Assembly: GCF_023973165.1 (NCBI RefSeq) | Contig: NZ_CP099547.1 | Span: 1,178,001 to 1,242,000, forward strand | Direction of reading: 5' to 3' | Source: Arcanobacterium pinnipediorum | GTDB lineage: Bacteria; Actinomycetota; Actinomycetes; Actinomycetales; Actinomycetaceae | DNA length: 64,000 nucleotides | Shown here: piece by piece, positions 16,312-24,539 of the stretch | Layout of the letters: every line of letters starts with the position of its first letter | Position numbering within the stretch: position 1 is the first letter of the stretch | Position numbers and translations under genes: made by a program | Notes under the pieces: model-generated | Databases searched by the model: none | What the model was told of the DNA's origin: nothing | The model's input: the letters and a program-made list of their open reading frames with translations, nothing else

Positions 16312-17121
16312 ATGAGCACTCACTCGATAGAAACGTTTTTGCTAGCCCCTGAACTATCGGGCAAAGCTAGTTCTGAGCACGTGAAAGCATGGCTGAAATA
16401 CAGAGCAGGTGGCGGCGTAAAAGATCCTGACAGTTCCAAAGAGTGCCGAGACTTTTACCAGTTGATGTGGGGCTCCATGCTTGCTGGGATCGGCATGGAG
16501 CTAAGACCATGCCCAGAGAGGTTCAGTCAAAATCCCATCAAGTACGTGCAGGGTGACTGGATGTGTTCCGTCTGGAATACATTGAAGCAAGGTCTCCAAA
16601 TCCAGTACGGTACATCCACGTGGTGGGCGAAGCCGCACATAGAGAACACTTTCAAAGGCAATGCTGTAACTGAACAGACTTTCAAAGCACTTTTGATCCA
16701 CTTCGACGAGTTCACTGAGATACTTGCCGATAGCTCCCTTCAAGAGTTCGTTCGATCCGCATATACACTGGCAAACTTGATCGTTGTACCTGACGGTTTC
16801 AATTCGGCGCGAGCCCTACCCACAAAAGATTATTGGGACAAAACTCTTCGCTTATACTTCGAACACTTCAATCCGACTAAACCGCTCACTTACAAGTCTG
16901 CTTACGATGTCGGCACACCATTTCATCGGCTCATAAATGCGAGCCTTGAGAATGGTGATGCGTTGTTCTTGAGTGATTGGCTCGACGAGACCGGCTGTGT
17001 ATTAAATCTCCCGTCAAACAAACCAGCATCCATTGAGGAATGGCGCGGCTTGCTCATCGAGATGACTAGAAGGATCGAATCCAGACGTAACCGAATGCGA
17101 GATCGTATCCCTAAGTCATAG
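16312..17121 (+). CDS. Unknown 269-residue protein, prophage cargo gene in reverse orientation
   Basis: A complete frame lies between terminase and portal genes but on the opposite strand. It fills the gap where the portal normally follows the terminase directly, and its stop overlaps the terminase end by 6 bases. It has no signal peptide or membrane helix and is rich in Trp and Phe. Notable segments are VKDPDSSKECRDFYQLMWGS, the central ANLIVVPDGFNSARALPTKD and YWDKTLRLYFEHFN, and a basic C-terminus (RRIESRRNRMRDRIPKS). The D-x-S...YHxxLW-like start and the GN-x-PxxFNxxR middle resemble a family of unknown function near DUF6994; this is not verified. The autonomous position suggests a moron such as a defence or superinfection gene. 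Confidence 0.75.
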   Translation: MSTHSIETFLLAPELSGKASSEHVKAWLKYRAGGGVKDPDSSKECRDFYQLMWGSMLAGIGMELRPCPERFSQNPIKYVQGDWMCSVWNTLKQGLQIQYGTSTWWAKPHIENTFKGNAVTEQTFKALLIHFDEFTEILADSSLQEFVRSAYTLANLIVVPDGFNSARALPTKDYWDKTLRLYFEHFNPTKPLTYKSAYDVGTPFHRLINASLENGDALFLSDWLDETGCVLNLPSNKPASIEEWRGLLIEMTRRIESRRNRMRDRIPKS

Positions 17122-18720
17122 AACAAGTATTCCTCGCGCGTCATAAACGCTGCCACTGACGTGTCCAGCGCCGCATCTGACTGCTCCGTCGAGGGGCATG
17201 ATCGTAGCGACAACCCCGTCGATCTTCTCAGTGCTCTTTTGCTTGTCAGGCTTAATGTTGCCTGCCGGGTCGGTGCGCACGTGAATGTTGTCTACCATCC
17301 ATGACAGCACTGGGTGGGCGCCATGGGCGAGCTTGCCTTCTAGGGCGAGTTTCATGAGTTCTTTTGATGGTGGGCTCATGTCTTTGAATCCTTGCCCGAA
17401 GGGAACGACGGTGAAACCGAGTCCTTCGAGGTTTTGGCTCATTTGGACTGCTCCCCACCGGTCGAACGCGATCTGCCGAATATCGAACCGTGTGCCTAGT
17501 TCTTCGATTAATGCCTCGATAGCACTGTAGTGGACGACGTTTCCTTCCGTGGTCTGCAGGAACCCTTGCTGTTCCCATAAGGCATAGGGCACGTGATCGC
17601 GAGCCACACGGAGTTTGAGGTTGTCTTGCGGTATCCAAAACCACGGCGCAATCACATACGATTCGTCACCTGTTTGGGGTGGGAAGACGAGGACGAATGC
17701 TGTGATATCTGTCGTGGAGGCGAGGTCGAGCCCGCCAAAGCAAACCCGGCCTTCCAGATCAGATAGATCAACGGACGCTGAGTTTTGGTTCCAGACGTGC
17801 ATGGGCATCCACCGCACGCTTTGTTTGACCCATTGGTTGAGTCGTAACTGTCTGAAGGTGTTTTCTTCGGCAGGGTTTTGCTTCGCACTCGTGCAGGCTT
17901 GGCGGACTTTTTCGATCGGGACAGTGATTCCCAGAGACGGGTTAGCCTTCGCCCAGACCTTCTCATCTGTCCAGTCATCTTGCGCGTCGGCACCATAGAT
18001 CACTGGATAGAACGTCGGGTCATGCTTTTTACCAGCAAGGATGTCTGTGGCTTTTTCATGCTGCTCATAGCAAATGCTATGGGTATCGGTTCCGGCGGTG
18101 GTGATGAGGAAGTACAACGGTTGGGTGCGAGCATCACCAGATCCCTTGGTCATAACGTCGAAGAGTGCCCGGTTGGGTTGGGTGTGGAGTTCGTCGAAGA
18201 CGACGCCGGAGATGTTGAATCCGTGCTTCGAATACGCCTCAGCTGACAAGACTTGGTAGAAGCTGTTAGTGGGCTTGTAGATGATCCGTTTCTGACTAGC
18301 CAGAATCTTCACGCGTTTGGATAAGGCGCGGCTCATGCGGATCATGTCGGCTGCGACTTCGAAAACGATCGAGGCTTGCTGGCGGTCTGCCGCGCACCCG
18401 TAGACTTCGGCGCGTTCTTCCCCATCCCCACATGTCAGCAGTAGCGCAACAGCGGCAGCGAGCTCGGACTTGCCCATTTTCTTGGGTATTTCAACGTAGG
18501 CGGTGGTGAACTGTCGGTAGCCATCTGGTTTGATAGTGCCGAATAGGTCACGGATGATTTGCTCTTGCCAATCGATGAGCTGGAATGGTTTACCTGACCA
18601 GCGGCCTTTCGTGTGCTTGAGCGCTTGAATGAAAGCAACCGCGAAATCGGCCTTACGCCTGTCATAGCGAGAGCAGTCAGCCATGAACCGGGTTGGCGTG
18701 TATTCGGTCAGGGTTCGCAT
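17116..18720 (-). CDS. Phage terminase large subunit
   Basis: The DNA-packaging motor ATPase and nuclease, 534 residues, apparently intact. The N-terminal ATPase has a Walker A-like YVEIPKKMGKSELAA and Walker B GVVFDELH, with coupling motif LITTAGTDT. The C-terminal RNase H-like nuclease includes GGLDLASTTDITAF and a later acidic region ending KSTEKIDGVVATIMPLDGAV, typical of HK97-type TerL. The ATG at 18720 has an excellent AGGAGGAGGCG site. It lies downstream of two small genes, the methyltransferase, metK and TerS on the same strand. Packaging would need the portal, which is broken here. Confidence 0.95.
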   Translation of the reverse strand: MRTLTEYTPTRFMADCSRYDRRKADFAVAFIQALKHTKGRWSGKPFQLIDWQEQIIRDLFGTIKPDGYRQFTTAYVEIPKKMGKSELAAAVALLLTCGDGEERAEVYGCAADRQQASIVFEVAADMIRMSRALSKRVKILASQKRIIYKPTNSFYQVLSAEAYSKHGFNISGVVFDELHTQPNRALFDVMTKGSGDARTQPLYFLITTAGTDTHSICYEQHEKATDILAGKKHDPTFYPVIYGADAQDDWTDEKVWAKANPSLGITVPIEKVRQACTSAKQNPAEENTFRQLRLNQWVKQSVRWMPMHVWNQNSASVDLSDLEGRVCFGGLDLASTTDITAFVLVFPPQTGDESYVIAPWFWIPQDNLKLRVARDHVPYALWEQQGFLQTTEGNVVHYSAIEALIEELGTRFDIRQIAFDRWGAVQMSQNLEGLGFTVVPFGQGFKDMSPPSKELMKLALEGKLAHGAHPVLSWMVDNIHVRTDPAGNIKPDKQKSTEKIDGVVATIMPLDGAVRCGAGHVSGSVYDARGILVL

Positions 18721-18791
18721 GCTAGTCGCCTCCTCCTGTTGGGCATAAGAATAGCCCCAGAGACCGGGGCGTGGTTAGAGCACTGTGCGGG

Positions 18792-18986
18792 TTAGATCAG
18801 TTCATCGAGTACGGCGTATTCGGCGCGGCGGGCTTCGAGCTGGAGGGCGATAATACTAGCATGGAAGGCGTTCTTTTCCCTGCCCAGCTTTGCCTTGAGA
18901 GCAGTGATCTCGGCTTGGCGGTGTTGCATGACCTCGATGGTGAGACCGTCCTTGATTGCTTGTTGATCGGTTTCGAATTCGGTCAT
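18792..18986 (-). CDS. Small coiled-coil phage protein, 64 residues
   Basis: The start MTEFETDQQAIKDGLT at 18986 overlaps the stop of the upstream small gene (ATGA), so the pair is coupled. The product is almost entirely helical, with heptad-like spacing (EVMQHRQAEITALKAKLGRE), and is probably a coiled coil. It is located just before TerL. The function is unknown. Confidence 0.6.
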   Translation of the reverse strand: MTEFETDQQAIKDGLTIEVMQHRQAEITALKAKLGREKNAFHASIIALQLEARRAEYAVLDELI

Positions 18987-19165
18987 CGTTGAAGGTGTTT
19001 TCCGAGCTGGTAGGCGGCTTCGAGCATGGCTTTCAAGCCCCACACGCTGACTTCGAGGAAATCCTCGCTGTCGCTGCGACGGACTTCAAGATCGCCTCGG
19101 TTTTGGATTTCGAGACTGTTTTGTTTGGCGATGTCGAGAAGCTGCACGGCTATTTCCTTGTTCAT
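18983..19165 (-). CDS. Small phage protein, DUF6900-like, 60 residues
   Basis: The ATG at 19165 is preferred because CTAGGGAGG lies at ideal spacing; upstream in-frame starts lack this. Residues SDSEDFLEVSVWGLKAMLEA with a following AYQLGKHL match the pattern of small phage proteins I associate with DUF6900 (not verified). It overlaps the next gene by 4 bases. The function is unknown. Confidence 0.6.
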   Translation of the reverse strand: MNKEIAVQLLDIAKQNSLEIQNRGDLEVRRSDSEDFLEVSVWGLKAMLEAAYQLGKHLQR

Positions 19166-19266
19166 GACCATCCTCCCTAGCTGTTCGTGTTTGGTCATAT
19201 GCATATAGCCATATCCTTGCGCGCTTATCCAGTACTTTTTGGCTTATGTACGAGGGAGAATAGCGG

Positions 19267-20511
19267 TCATGATCCTACCCGTTCAACGTCCTTGACCAGA
19301 TCCAAATACCTGTACTGCTTACCGTCACGCACACAGGTAATACCAGCGGCGTCACCGGTGTGCTCAGCATAGCGGCGAAGAATAACGCTCGCGTATTTCT
19401 CATCGATCTCCATGCAATAGCAGATACGATCGGTTGCCTCGCACGCCATCAATGTCGAACCGGAGCCTGCGAAGGTATCGAGCACGATCGCATTCGCTTG
19501 GGTCGAGTTCCCAATCGGATATGCGAGCAGATCCAACGGCTTCGATGTCGGATGATCACTGTTTTTGCGGGGTTTGGCAAAGTTCCAGATCGTGGTCTGC
19601 TTCCGGTCGGCATACCAGCGGTGTTTACCTGTTTTCTCCCACCCATAGAGCACCGGCTCGTGTTGCCATTGATATGGAGATCGGCCAAGAACGAGTGAGT
19701 CTTTGACCCAGATGCAGCATCCGGACAAGTAGAATCCAGCATCGTTAAAAGCACGTCGGAAGTTCAGTCCTTCAGTGTCAGCATGGAAGACATACGCGCT
19801 CGCACCCTTCTCACACGCGCTTGCCATATTCGTAAATGCTGATAGCAGGAAGTCGTAGAACTTGTCGGCGGCCATCTTGTCGTTCTTGATGGACAAGCCT
19901 GAGCCTGATTCAAAGGCGACATTGTATGGCGGATCGGTGAGCACGAGGTTCGCGCGCTTACCACCCATCAAAGTCTCGACGTCGTCAGTGCTGGTGGCAT
20001 CGCCGCACACTAACCGGTGGCGGCCTACCGTCCACACATCCCCACGCTTAACGAACGCGGCGGCTACTAACGCTGCGGTGAGGTCGAAATCATCATCTTC
20101 AACCTCGCCTTCATCCAACGAGCCGATGAGTTGAGCGATCTCGGCGTCGTCAAAACCAGTCAGTTCCGCATCGAAATCACTCGCGTCAAGATCGGCAATC
20201 AAGAGGGCGAGTTTATCGTTATCCCATTCGCCACTGATCTTGTTGAGCGCAATGTTCAGGGCTTTCTCGCGGGTCTCATCCAGCTCAACAACAATCACGT
20301 CAACGTCCGTATGTCCAAGGTCTTCGAGCACCTTCAAACGCTGGTGCCCACCCACGACATGCCCAGTGGTTTGGTTCCAAATGACAGGCTCAACATACCC
20401 GAACTCGGTGAGTGACCGCTTGAGCTTCTCATACTCGACATCACCGGGCTTCAGGTCCTTGCGGGGGTTGTAGTCCGCGGGTTTCAGCTCACTAATCGGC
20501 ATTGTTTTCAT
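19267..20511 (-). CDS. Phage DNA methyltransferase with ParB-like N-terminal domain
   Basis: Residues ~1-100 are a ParB/sulfiredoxin-like domain (NPRKDLKPGDVEYEKLKRSL, then GHVVGGHQRLKVLEDLGH). Residues ~160-410 are an amino-methyltransferase of beta order: DPPYNV precedes the SAM-binding FAGSGSTLMACE. It would make N6-adenine or N4-cytosine and is common in actinophage and staphylococcal prophages. It appears intact, unlike most of the prophage, so it may still modify host DNA. The gene begins within the end of the broken metK; possible ATGs are at 20517, 20511 and 20502. No cognate restriction enzyme is visible, so it is best seen as an orphan that protects phage DNA. Confidence 0.92.
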   Translation of the reverse strand: MKTMPISELKPADYNPRKDLKPGDVEYEKLKRSLTEFGYVEPVIWNQTTGHVVGGHQRLKVLEDLGHTDVDVIVVELDETREKALNIALNKISGEWDNDKLALLIADLDASDFDAELTGFDDAEIAQLIGSLDEGEVEDDDFDLTAALVAAAFVKRGDVWTVGRHRLVCGDATSTDDVETLMGGKRANLVLTDPPYNVAFESGSGLSIKNDKMAADKFYDFLLSAFTNMASACEKGASAYVFHADTEGLNFRRAFNDAGFYLSGCCIWVKDSLVLGRSPYQWQHEPVLYGWEKTGKHRWYADRKQTTIWNFAKPRKNSDHPTSKPLDLLAYPIGNSTQANAIVLDTFAGSGSTLMACEATDRICYCMEIDEKYASVILRRYAEHTGDAAGITCVRDGKQYRYLDLVKDVERVGS

Positions 20512-21678
20512 AAGCATACTTGGTCACCGCCTTCTCTAGCGCGTCAACGTGAGCGAACGAGTTCTCCCAATGCAGGCCCGCATGGCCGAAGTGCCCATAG
20601 GTTGAGTAGCGGGTGTAGCCGGGTGCTCGCAGACCAAGAGCATCAATAATCGCACCGGGGCGAAGCGCGAACACCTCGCGTGCAGCACGGGTGAGCATCT
20701 CATCGCAATACTCACCCGTGCCAAGGGTGTCGATCGTAAACGCCACCGGGTTGGCCTTCCCAATCGCATAGCTGATCGCCACCTGGCACTCAGCTGCGAG
20801 GTGGGCATCAACAATGGTTTTCGCAATCAGACGCGCCATATAAGCACCCGACCTGTCAACCTTGGACGCATCCTTACCACTAAACGCTCCACCACCATGC
20901 GGGCCAAGACCACCATAGGTATCAACCATGAGCTTACGCCCTGTCAAACCGGTGTCAGCCTTCGGGCAACCCACGGTAAACATGCCCGACGGGTTAATAA
21001 GAATCTCGGTATCAGCACCGATCGGCAAATACGGCTTACACGCCGGGCAACAATCAAAGTTTTCACCTCAGCCGCAAGCTCATCCAGATCCTTGGCTGGA
21101 TCGTGTTGGATGGAGACCACCACGGTCTCGATCGCTACTGGCTGCCCAGCCTGGTCATAACGAACTGTCACCTGCGCCTTACCATCGGACTTAATACCAG
21201 CAATAGTACCCTGCTTGCGAGCATCGTCAAGACGACCACAGATCTCATGTGCGAGCACGAGCGGCAACGTTTAACGTTGAGGCGTTTCGGCTGTGGCATA
21301 GCCGTAAACTGTGCCTTGGTCGCCAGCGCCTTGGAGTGCGAATTCGGTGTCGTCACCGAAGCGTGCCTCAAAGGATTTGGAGACTCCTGCGTTGATGTCT
21401 GGTGATTGGCGGTGTGTCCAAACAAGAACGCGGAACTTCCACGGCTTATAGCCCGCCTTCACTAGCGCGTAGCGCACCGATTCACGGATGCGGGGACGTA
21501 CCTTCGTCGTGATCTCGCCCGTGACAATAATCCGATGACCAGACGCCTTAACCTCCACAGCTACACGCGCAGTTGGGTCGTCGTAGAGAATATCATCAAG
21601 GACCGTATCGGCGATTCTGTCGCAGAGCTTATCAGGATGGCCGATACAAGTGGCCTCAGCAGTCTTCGTAGCAGACAT
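20492..21678 (-). pseudogene. metK: Phage-borne metK (S-adenosylmethionine synthetase), two lesions
   Basis: The frame starts at 21678 with MSATKTAEATCIGHPDKLCD (the ATP-binding GHPDK). It runs to GAGDQGTVYGYATAETPQR and stops at TAA (21271-21273). The same frame continues TLPLVLAHEICGRL, exactly what follows in MetK. Removing the six bases TAAACG restores QRLPLVLAHE, so a 6-bp insertion made the stop. A second lesion near 21045-21065 shifts the frame. The new frame carries the rest of the enzyme: INPSGMFTVGCPKADTGLTG, DTYGGLGPHGGGAFSGKD and KVDRSGAYMARL. The C-terminal domain ends at TAG next to the methyltransferase. An intact version would have supplied SAM to the adjacent methylase. Confidence 0.9.
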
Positions 21679-21756
21679 ACACACACTCGCTTTCAAAGAA
21701 ACAGGGCAGAGCAAAGCGCCCACCCGTAAACACAGGCAGGCAAAAGAAAGAAAGAG

Positions 21757-22329
21757 CTAGGAGCGGGCTTTGAGGAGCTGTTCCATCACGTCATCACCAG
21801 GAGCGCCGCCCGAATAATCACTCGTGCACGTAGCACGCAAAATCTCGTAAATCTCATACCAATACACATTCGCTTGCTTACCAAACGACTGCGACATAGC
21901 AACAAACGGAGACGCGATCGCAGCACCCGTCGTCGGATGTTTACCGAGCAGACCGAACTTCGAAATCGCCTGCTCACACTGCACATACCGAGCAAACGCC
22001 CGCGCATAAGATTCAATCAAGCGCGGGGCCACAAACTGTGAACAGCCACGGGCATCGAGCCACTGCCACGTTTCTCGATAGACCAAGTCAGCGCCAAGCG
22101 GTTTACCATCACCCTGAACCTCAGAAAGATAATCCGAGGGTTCGGGCATTGTCTCCCCAGCAAGTATCGCACCATCACCAATATCGCTGCCTTCAAAATC
22201 AAAAGGCTCATTAAGCGGATCTTCAAGGCGGGTCGTATTACGTCCTGCTGCGAGCTTCTCATTCAACGCATCAGGCTTCGCACCTGCGCGCACGCGGCGG
22301 CCACCTCGGTTGGTGCCGTCTTTCGCCAT
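21757..22329 (-). CDS. Phage terminase small subunit (P27 type)
   Basis: The start MAKDGTNRGG at 22329 has an AAGGAG site 8 bases upstream; the longer frame is not supported. The 190-residue protein opens with the P27-like basic patch GGRRVRAGAKPDALNEKLAAGR. Then comes an acidic linker and the helical core DLVYRETWQWLDARGCSQFV with AFARYVQCEQAISKFGLLGK, ending at SFGKQANVYWYEIYEILRAT. TerS recognises phage DNA ends and loads TerL. Here it is separated from TerL by metK, the methyltransferase and two small genes, which is unusual but seen in actinobacterial prophages. Confidence 0.85.
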   Translation of the reverse strand: MAKDGTNRGGRRVRAGAKPDALNEKLAAGRNTTRLEDPLNEPFDFEGSDIGDGAILAGETMPEPSDYLSEVQGDGKPLGADLVYRETWQWLDARGCSQFVAPRLIESYARAFARYVQCEQAISKFGLLGKHPTTGAAIASPFVAMSQSFGKQANVYWYEIYEILRATCTSDYSGGAPGDDVMEQLLKARS

Positions 22330-22409
22330 GATGCATCTCCTTATCATTGGTCGATACGGCCTTGAATCGGAGGCCAGGAGTGGCACCCCACTGCCTGTTA
22401 TTCCTATTT

Positions 22410-22415
22410 TATAAT
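22410..22415 (+). promoter_or_regulatory. -10 box (TATAAT) of a probable leaderless transcript
   Basis: A perfect TATAAT ends 7 bases before the ATG at 22422, so transcription would begin on or next to the start codon. The -35 region is not recognisable and there is no ribosome binding site before the ATG. This fits leaderless translation, which is common in actinobacteria. Confidence 0.55.
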
Positions 22416-22421
22416 GGATGT

Positions 22422-23330
22422 ATGTGTTTAGAGCGTGACATTGACTTCGGGCGTGCGCGTCGTATGCGCTGCGGACGGTGCGGACACGAAGAACTCGTTA
22501 GCCATGACTGGGTGGAAAGCTGGGAACAAGGCAAGGAATTCTGCCCTGGCTGCGGAATTGACTGCACCGAAGAAGACCGCGCTCGCCCCACATACGAACC
22601 GGATGATCCATCGATCGTCGACGAATCTGTCAGCCAGATGTTCTGGTACCACACCAGCACGATCCCTGACTGGCCACAGAAGGACTTCGATCCGCGGGAG
22701 AAATTAACTCCAAAGACCGTTCAACGCATGACGAGAATGTGCGGTATAGGAGCTGTCGACCGCTGGGTTGAACAACAGAAATCCAAAGCACTTCACCTCG
22801 GCACCTACGAAGCAGCGATCGAGAACATGCTCAGGCGCATGGGTGACCAACCAGAGGGCGATGTCCCGTTCTATCTGTACCGAGTAGTGCTCGACGATGC
22901 TGCATGCATCGAGCCGGGAATTCATTGCGAGCCAACGAACTTGGTCGGTGATGCACTACCAAAGGAGTTTCTGAGCCCAGGACATTCCGTCTACCGCTAC
23001 GTCAACGAACACGAGGATGAAGGTAGCATTTCGTTGGCTCTTACCGCAGACGCGATTACGTCGGTATCCAGTATTCGAATACCCGTAGCGGCCAATGTGC
23101 CAGCTAGGCAGAGGGAACGCCTGTTTACGTGGCAGGACGTTCAGATGAAGGTCGAGAAAGCGGGTGTACCTGACCGGGTACGGCACCGTTTAGCAGGTGC
23201 GTTCAGGGCCGTGAGCGCAAGCAATACCTACCCTCTCAATCTGGATCTACTCGACGGGCTGGTTGACCTCATCCAATATCCCTCTCATGTCCTCGCGCTT
23301 CTTGATTCCGTGAAGCCCCGACTCATCTGA
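22422..23330 (+). CDS. Zinc-ribbon protein with possible ADP-ribosyltransferase-like core, prophage cargo
   Basis: This 302-residue protein is encoded against the phage genes, between TerS and an SH3 protein, under its own promoter. Residues ~15-50 form a zinc ribbon (MRCGRCGHEELVSHDW, then FCPGCGIDC: two CxxC pairs). After an acidic linker, the core has FWYHTSTIPDWP, KALHLGTYEAAIENML, DVPFYLYRVVLDD, YRYVNEHEDEGSISLAL and a helical C-terminus. The YHTS...LHLGTYEAA...ED-G-ISLA pattern resembles the H-Y-E layout of ADP-ribosyltransferase or RES-type folds; this is my inference from spacing only. Opposite orientation and autonomous expression suggest a cargo gene for defence or toxicity rather than virion assembly. 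Confidence 0.75.
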   Translation: MCLERDIDFGRARRMRCGRCGHEELVSHDWVESWEQGKEFCPGCGIDCTEEDRARPTYEPDDPSIVDESVSQMFWYHTSTIPDWPQKDFDPREKLTPKTVQRMTRMCGIGAVDRWVEQQKSKALHLGTYEAAIENMLRRMGDQPEGDVPFYLYRVVLDDAACIEPGIHCEPTNLVGDALPKEFLSPGHSVYRYVNEHEDEGSISLALTADAITSVSSIRIPVAANVPARQRERLFTWQDVQMKVEKAGVPDRVRHRLAGAFRAVSASNTYPLNLDLLDGLVDLIQYPSHVLALLDSVKPRLI

Positions 23331-23472
23331 GTCAGCACCCCTGGGTCAATACCCTGTTTGATTCGTTCATTTTACGCACGGTTGGCCCCGCCCGCTGACC
23401 TTCCCAACACTCGTAGAGATCGAGAGCCCCAACCCCTCACTAAATTCTTGGCTGTGCCAAGCTTTTCAGCTG

Positions 23473-23811
23473 TCAGTTAAGCTGGTCGAGGCTGCGGTTG
23501 GGGATCCATCCTTCTTCACCTCGATCGTTGCGACACCACGACCACCCTGATTGAGCGTCGTTATGAATGCGCTCAACGCGTTCACCAACACGAGCTGCTA
23601 ATTCAGTGGTGTCATATGGTCGAATCACAGTCGCATTGTTGCCATCAATAGCGAGATGTCGAGCTGGCACCCAGCCGGAACCCTTGTATGCGGTGACGAA
23701 AACGAATTCAGGCCAGTCACTTGTGCGGTGCTCGACGACGACCTCATCATCGACTTCCACCCGCAATGGTGGACGGTTCGGGATTTGGTGATCACAGGTC
23801 AAAACAAACAT
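23473..23811 (-). CDS. Protein with two SH3-like domains
   Basis: About 112 residues contain two SH3-type folds: VEVDDEVVVEHRT...GWVPARHL at ~15-55 and VGERVERIHNDAQSGWSWC...EGWIPNRSL at ~75-115. The ALYDY-like and GW-P-xxL positions are well kept. The ATG at 23811 or a GTG at 23829 may start it; neither has a strong ribosome binding site. Such variant SH3 proteins are usually chromosomal and of unknown role, so this may be cargo. There is no signal peptide, so cytoplasmic ligand binding is likely. Confidence 0.65.
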   Translation of the reverse strand: MFVLTCDHQIPNRPPLRVEVDDEVVVEHRTSDWPEFVFVTAYKGSGWVPARHLAIDGNNATVIRPYDTTELAARVGERVERIHNDAQSGWSWCRNDRGEEGWIPNRSLDQLN

Positions 23812-23850
23812 GTAACAATTATCTTGCACCGATAATTGACTGGCAAGGAC

Positions 23851-24228
23851 TCAATACGTGTAAACCCGCGATGCTTGCCTCCAGCGGTCGTCATCGAGCG
23901 CGCTCTGGCGTGAGTGGCGGGGCTTGCACAAGCTCCGCAGGTTGTCGAAGTCGTGGGTGCCGCCGTGTTCAAGCGGGAGCACGTGGTGGACTTCCTGCAC
24001 GGGTGTGTACCGACCGGCCTCGAGGCAGTCTTCGCAGAGCGGGTGCTGGGCGACGTAGGCAGCGCGGATCTTACGCCACCGCGACCCGTAGCGGCGGTTG
24101 ATCTTCGGGTCGCGCTGGTACTTGCAGTAGCGTGCGTCTTCCGCCTTGGCATGGGCCTTGCAGAAGCGTTCACGGGTCAATTCAGGGCAACCAGGGTGGG
24201 AGCACGGGGACGCTGGTTTAACTGGCAT
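23851..24228 (-). CDS. Phage HNH endonuclease
   Basis: The start MPVKPASPCSHPGC at 24228 is chosen for AAAGGAGC upstream. The 125-residue protein has a zinc-binding N-terminus (CSHPGCPEL..RFCKAH) and an HNH domain: LCEDCLEAGRYTPVQEVHHV, LPLEHGGTHDFDNLRSLCKP and a final His. Small HNH nucleases beside TerS nick DNA during packaging in HK97-type phages (family knowledge). All catalytic positions look intact. The 155 bases between it and the broken regulator gene hold only sequence without a clear frame. Confidence 0.88.
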   Translation of the reverse strand: MPVKPASPCSHPGCPELTRERFCKAHAKAEDARYCKYQRDPKINRRYGSRWRKIRAAYVAQHPLCEDCLEAGRYTPVQEVHHVLPLEHGGTHDFDNLRSLCKPRHSRQSALDDDRWRQASRVYTY

Positions 24229-24539
24229 CGCTTTTGCTCCTTTCCTGAGCATGGTGAAGCCCCAAGCTCCCGATGCTGGGTTCTTGGGGCTTGTCCTACT
24301 TTTCAACCACCTACATCGTCTCATAGGAAAAGGCGCATATGCATCCGCCGTTCTTGACACCTTTTAACGCACTGGGTGCACACCTATAGCCGTCCATACA
24401 GTGCGGTCGCGAGACGAGCCAAGGCGCGCGGCTTCTTTTGGTAGGCGGTGGTGCATTCGACGTAGAGATGGTTGCAGATCTGCTGAACCGCATCCTCTTG
24501 GGTTCCTTCGCCGAAGAAGAACGCTTCCAGCACTAAACG

